From Treponema sp. (GTDB taxonomy: Bacteria > Spirochaetota > Spirochaetia > Treponematales > Treponemataceae), in the NCBI GenBank assembly GCA_024400915.1, contig JAKSLX010000001.1, positions 62,001 to 126,000 on the forward strand: a stretch of DNA of 64,000 nucleotides. Direction: 5' to 3'. Of this stretch, positions 61,291 to 64,000 are shown in pieces (the stretch's first letter is position 1; each line of letters opens with the position of its first letter). The translations under genes and the position numbers were made by a program. Under the pieces are notes generated by a model. The model saw only the letters and a program-made list of their open reading frames with translations. It did no database searches and had not been told where the DNA came from.

Positions 61291-61295
61291 TATTT

Positions 61296-62078
61296 TTATT
61301 TATTTTGCACGAAGGATTCCCAGGCATTGAGGACCTTTACATGGCCACCAGTAACCTCGATTTCCGACGCCGTAATGTAGCTTGCCCCTGGGCTTGAAAG
61401 GAACACGACAGGCTTTGCGATTTCTTCAGGCTGTGCAAGGCGACCAAGAATATTGTTTCTAAGAAGTTCATTTAGCTGATTCTGTGAAAATCCGCCCATG
61501 AGCAGAGGAGTTTCCGTGTACCCCGGAAGAACCGCATTAACGCGAATGTTGTAGGGAGCGTACTCGCTTGCAACAGTCCTTGTATATCCGTTGACCGCAG
61601 CCTTCATTGAAGCATATATGTTTGAGCGGATTGCAGTTGCCGCATGGGACGCAAGGGAAGAAATGTTGACTATGGCTCCACCATTTTCTTTCATGTATGG
61701 GAAAACTGCCTGGCAGCCATAGACGCATGACTTGTAGCAGGTGGAAATTATATAATCGAGTTCATCTTCGGTATAGAACTTTCCACTGCGTTTTTTGTTT
61801 GTTCCGATATTGTTTACCCAGGCATCTATTGAACCTGTAATGGATGCTGCCTTTTCCGCAAGAATGTTCATGTTCTCCTGAGAATTTCCATCAAGGGCAT
61901 ATCCAAAAATCTTGCCAAACTCTGAAAGTTCTTCGACGGCCTTTTTTACTCCATCTTCATTTCTTGCGGAAATTACAACCGTAGCACCTTCCTTAAGAAA
62001 TTCTTTTGCTACGGCATAACCGATTCCCTTGCTTGCGCCTGTAACGACTGCAACTTTACCTTTGAATCCCAAATCCAT
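61296..62078 (-). CDS. Short-chain dehydrogenase/reductase (SDR)
   Basis: A 260-aa classical SDR. The cofactor motif is VTGASKGIGYAVA, the segment NNIGTNK follows the usual NNAG position, and the catalytic Tyr and Lys lie in NIYASMKAAVNG. C-terminal ASYITASEIEVTGG fits the family. The substrate is unknown. It lies 20 bases after the amino-acid ABC ATPase gene on the same strand, so it is probably co-transcribed with the transporter. Its stop lies six bases before the metN operator. Confidence 0.87.
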   Translation of the reverse strand: MDLGFKGKVAVVTGASKGIGYAVAKEFLKEGATVVISARNEDGVKKAVEELSEFGKIFGYALDGNSQENMNILAEKAASITGSIDAWVNNIGTNKKRSGKFYTEDELDYIISTCYKSCVYGCQAVFPYMKENGGAIVNISSLASHAATAIRSNIYASMKAAVNGYTRTVASEYAPYNIRVNAVLPGYTETPLLMGGFSQNQLNELLRNNILGRLAQPEEIAKPVVFLSSPGASYITASEIEVTGGHVKVLNAWESFVQNK

Positions 62079-62098
62079 AGAAACCTCCCGCCAGCAAA

Positions 62099-62851
62099 TC
62101 AGATTACATAGTCATCAACAGGAAGTACACGCTTAAGGAACTGTTTTGTGCGGTCTTCCTTTGGATGAGAGAAGAAATCCCTTGGATTGCCTTCCTCTAC
62201 GATTACGCCTTTGTCCATGAAGATGACGTGGTTTGCAACATCCTGGGCAAAACTCATTTCATGGGTAACGACAATCATTGTTGTTCCTTCTTTTGCAAGC
62301 TTTCTCATTACCGAAAGAACTTCATCGATGAGTTCCGGATCCAATGCGCTTGTAGGTTCGTCAAAAAGGATTACGTCAGGATTTACGGCAATGGCACGGG
62401 CAATCCCAACGCGCTGTTGCTGACCACCAGAAAGACTTGCAGGATAGTAGTCGTACCTGTGGCTTAATCCAACCTTATCAAGAGCCTTCTTTGCAATCTC
62501 TTCCGCTTCCTTGACCGGAACTTTTCTTGCAATTACAAGACCTTCCATTACATTTTCCAAAGCCGTCTTGTTGTTGAACAGATTGTAGTTCTGAAAAACA
62601 AAGGCAGTCTTTTTTCTTATGTCATTTATGGTTTTCTTTGATGCGGAATTCAATGAAGTCTTGATCTCATCAAATTCAAGTTCTCCGGAATCAGCAGTCT
62701 CAAGAAAATTTATGCAGCGTAGCATTGTCGTCTTTCCGCTTCCTGATGGTCCAAGAACCGCAACAACATCCCCTTTATTTACAGTAATATCAACGCCCTT
62801 AAGCACTTCCGTCTTTCCGAATGATTTTTTTATTCCTGTTATCTTAAGCAT
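62099..62851 (-). CDS. Polar amino-acid ABC transporter ATPase (GlnQ/TcyC-type)
   Basis: A 250-aa ATPase with Walker A GPSGSGKTT, signature SLSGGQQQRVGIARAI, Walker B VILFDEPTSALDP and H-loop VTHEMSFA. The family serves glutamine, cystine, histidine and other polar amino acids. The short ELDF ... TSLNSASKKTIN insertion region is as in the cystine-type TcyC/TcyN members. Location next to methionine and cysteine genes suggests cystine, but this is inference. It is followed by the SDR gene. Confidence 0.9.
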   Translation of the reverse strand: MLKITGIKKSFGKTEVLKGVDITVNKGDVVAVLGPSGSGKTTMLRCINFLETADSGELEFDEIKTSLNSASKKTINDIRKKTAFVFQNYNLFNNKTALENVMEGLVIARKVPVKEAEEIAKKALDKVGLSHRYDYYPASLSGGQQQRVGIARAIAVNPDVILFDEPTSALDPELIDEVLSVMRKLAKEGTTMIVVTHEMSFAQDVANHVIFMDKGVIVEEGNPRDFFSHPKEDRTKQFLKRVLPVDDYVI

Positions 62852-62865
62852 TTTTCTTTCTCCCG

Positions 62866-63594
62866 TTAAACAGCTTCAGCTTTTGAAGTCCTTGTTTTCT
62901 TTGTTCCCTTGAACTCAAATTTTTTCTCAGTGAACTTGAACAGAGCCTGAACCACAGAGCAGACAATAAGATAAACCACAAAGATATCAAGATATGCCTC
63001 GATGTAGTTGTATCCGTATGCCGCCTCGATTTTTGCAACTGCCGTAATGTCCTTGACCGTCATCATGAAAGCAAGTGAAGTATTCTTTATGAGTCCCACA
63101 GTCAGGTTGCAGATGTTTGGCAGGGCGGAATTAATTGCCTGCGGAAACAAAATTCTTCTGAAGGCCTGAAACTTTGTAAGACCGATGCTCAATGCCGCTT
63201 CCATCTGTCCCTTGTGAACCGTCTGAAGTGCCGAACGGAAAACCTCCGACAAAGTTGCCGTGGAATTCAAAGCAAACACGATGAAGGCATAGATGATGGG
63301 ATTAAGCTCAAAAACATTGAAGCTGCTGCCCGTCTTCTGAATCACCACATTCAGCAGGCTTGGAATCAAACTGTAGATCACAAGAATCTGAAGGACCACA
63401 GGAGTTCCTCTTATGAAGGAAACATAGACTGCACCAAGCTGTGAAAGCACCTTTATTTTTTTGATTCTTACCAGAGCGATTATCAAAGCTGGAACCACCG
63501 CAAGAAGAAGTGAAACGACAGTGATTTCCAGAGTAACCGGTATTGCCCTTATGGACAGCCAGAATGTTTTTATCAAGAAATGAAAGTCTATCAT
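62866..63594 (-). CDS. Polar amino-acid ABC transporter permease (HisM/TcyB-type)
   Basis: A 242-aa permease with about five helices and the coupling motif EAALSIGLTKFQAFRRILFPQA. It has GTPVVLQILVIYSLIP in the N-terminal half, characteristic of the His/Glu/Gln/Arg permease family. It is 14 bases upstream of the ATPase gene and overlaps the second permease by four bases. The C-terminal tail is Lys/Arg-rich. The substrate is not determined. Confidence 0.9.
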   Translation of the reverse strand: MIDFHFLIKTFWLSIRAIPVTLEITVVSLLLAVVPALIIALVRIKKIKVLSQLGAVYVSFIRGTPVVLQILVIYSLIPSLLNVVIQKTGSSFNVFELNPIIYAFIVFALNSTATLSEVFRSALQTVHKGQMEAALSIGLTKFQAFRRILFPQAINSALPNICNLTVGLIKNTSLAFMMTVKDITAVAKIEAAYGYNYIEAYLDIFVVYLIVCSVVQALFKFTEKKFEFKGTKKTRTSKAEAV

Positions 63595-64000
63595 TTTACT
63601 TCCCTCCCAACTGAAAATTTCTTCTCAAGGAATTTGAAAAGATTTTCAAGAATTATCGTAGTGATCCAATAGATCAGCGCAAGGGCAACATATGTCTCTA
63701 TGGCATAGGCTCCCATGTTTCTTGAAATCAAAAGGTTTCCGGCGCCCATGACATCTATAAGTCCGATTGTATATGCAAGTGACCCTTCCTTAAGAAGCGA
63801 CACAAGGCTGTTTCCAAGATTAGGCAGGGCAACAACGAAGGCCTGGGGAAAAACGATTCTCCTGATTGCCTGAAATTCAGTCAGCCCTACGCTTACTGCC
63901 GCTTCATACTGTCCCTTGCCAACTGCAAGATAGGCGGAACGAATCACTTCACTTAAGGATGCGGCATACAGAAGTGATAGTGCAACGATTACAAAGAATG
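63591..64000 (-). CDS. Second polar amino-acid ABC permease, 5' end outside the window
   Basis: The visible 3' part (about 136 residues) is open to the right edge on the minus strand, so the GTG at 63947 is an internal codon. It contains LYAASLSEVIRSAYLAVGKGQYEAA and VGLTEFQAIRRIVFPQAFVVALPN, the EAA coupling loop of this family. It is a paralogue of the permease that follows it; the two probably form a heterodimer. A substrate-binding protein would be expected further right. Confidence 0.9.
   Translation of the reverse strand, partial: FFVIVALSLLYAASLSEVIRSAYLAVGKGQYEAAVSVGLTEFQAIRRIVFPQAFVVALPNLGNSLVSLLKEGSLAYTIGLIDVMGAGNLLISRNMGAYAIETYVALALIYWITTIILENLFKFLEKKFSVGREVK

Noticed and set aside
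1..64000. tRNA, rRNA, CRISPR arrays and prophage
   Set aside because: No cloverleaf with a clear GGTTCGA T-arm, no rRNA sequence, no regularly spaced repeats and no phage structural genes were seen in the intergenic regions.

Overview
The window looks like a chromosomal segment of a host-associated anaerobic spirochaete, most likely Treponema or a close relative. The evidence is a low-to-moderate GC content, lipoproteins with relaxed spirochaete-type lipoboxes, large repeat lipoproteins of the Treponema kind, complete anaerobic (cobalt-early) cobalamin synthesis, an indolepyruvate:ferredoxin oxidoreductase and a fumarate-reductase-like flavoprotein. The genus is inferred from gene content, since no rRNA or tRNA gene is present.

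Region 1 (1-16945, + strand) is one tight cobalamin operon whose genes overlap by a few bases or nearly touch. It opens with the 3' part of a BtuC/FecCD-type permease, followed by an ABC ATPase fused to cobyric acid synthase. Then come cobT, cobU, cobS, a degenerate second CobU-like gene, an alpha-ribazole phosphatase, cbiB, cobD, cbiC, cbiD, cbiF, cbiG, cbiH, a cbiJ-cbiE fusion, cbiT, cbiA, and cbiL with a cysteine-rich C-terminal extension. Cobaltochelatase, uroporphyrinogen methylase, cob(I)alamin adenosyltransferase and any B12 riboswitch are not in the window.

Region 2 (17012-32588) holds a MATE exporter (+) and a minus-strand block: corA, an FGE-like secreted protein, a 171-aa unknown, recC, recB, recD. 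corA is preceded by a 24-codon leader ORF whose start codon bulges from a hairpin that ends in a U-run. Upstream of that is a 647-aa unknown protein that appears to have a leaderless mRNA.

Region 3 (32969-48578) holds two large repeat lipoproteins, an IS982-like transposase remnant, htpG, a cystathionine gamma-synthase/lyase-type gene with a MalY/PatB C-S lyase, a two-FMN plus FAD flavoprotein, structured intergenic DNA including a possible 145-nt RNA and a REP-like palindrome, a NagZ-like lipoprotein, an AraC regulator and a BNR-repeat lipoprotein.

Region 4 (48774-64000) holds iorAB, a lipoprotein, cysK divergent from an Rrf2-family regulator, a methionine/aromatic-type aminotransferase, a GlcD-type FAD dehydrogenase, metQ, an alpha/beta hydrolase, an LDH-like 2-hydroxyacid dehydrogenase, metI, metN, an SDR oxidoreductase and a polar amino-acid ABC transporter that runs off the right edge.

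The most coherent new signal is a 17-bp palindrome, CCTA-N9-TAGG. It occurs seven times at four promoters: the metB-like gene, cysK/rrf2, metQ and metN. At three of them one copy covers a TTGAC(A/T) -35 box and a second lies about 46-49 bp downstream. This reads as a sulfur-amino-acid regulon probably controlled by the Rrf2 protein encoded at 53192-53587. The regulon appears to include 2-hydroxyacid dehydrogenase genes, which suggests use of methionine hydroxy/keto analogues. The metQ mRNA also carries a strong-SD 24-codon leader ORF.
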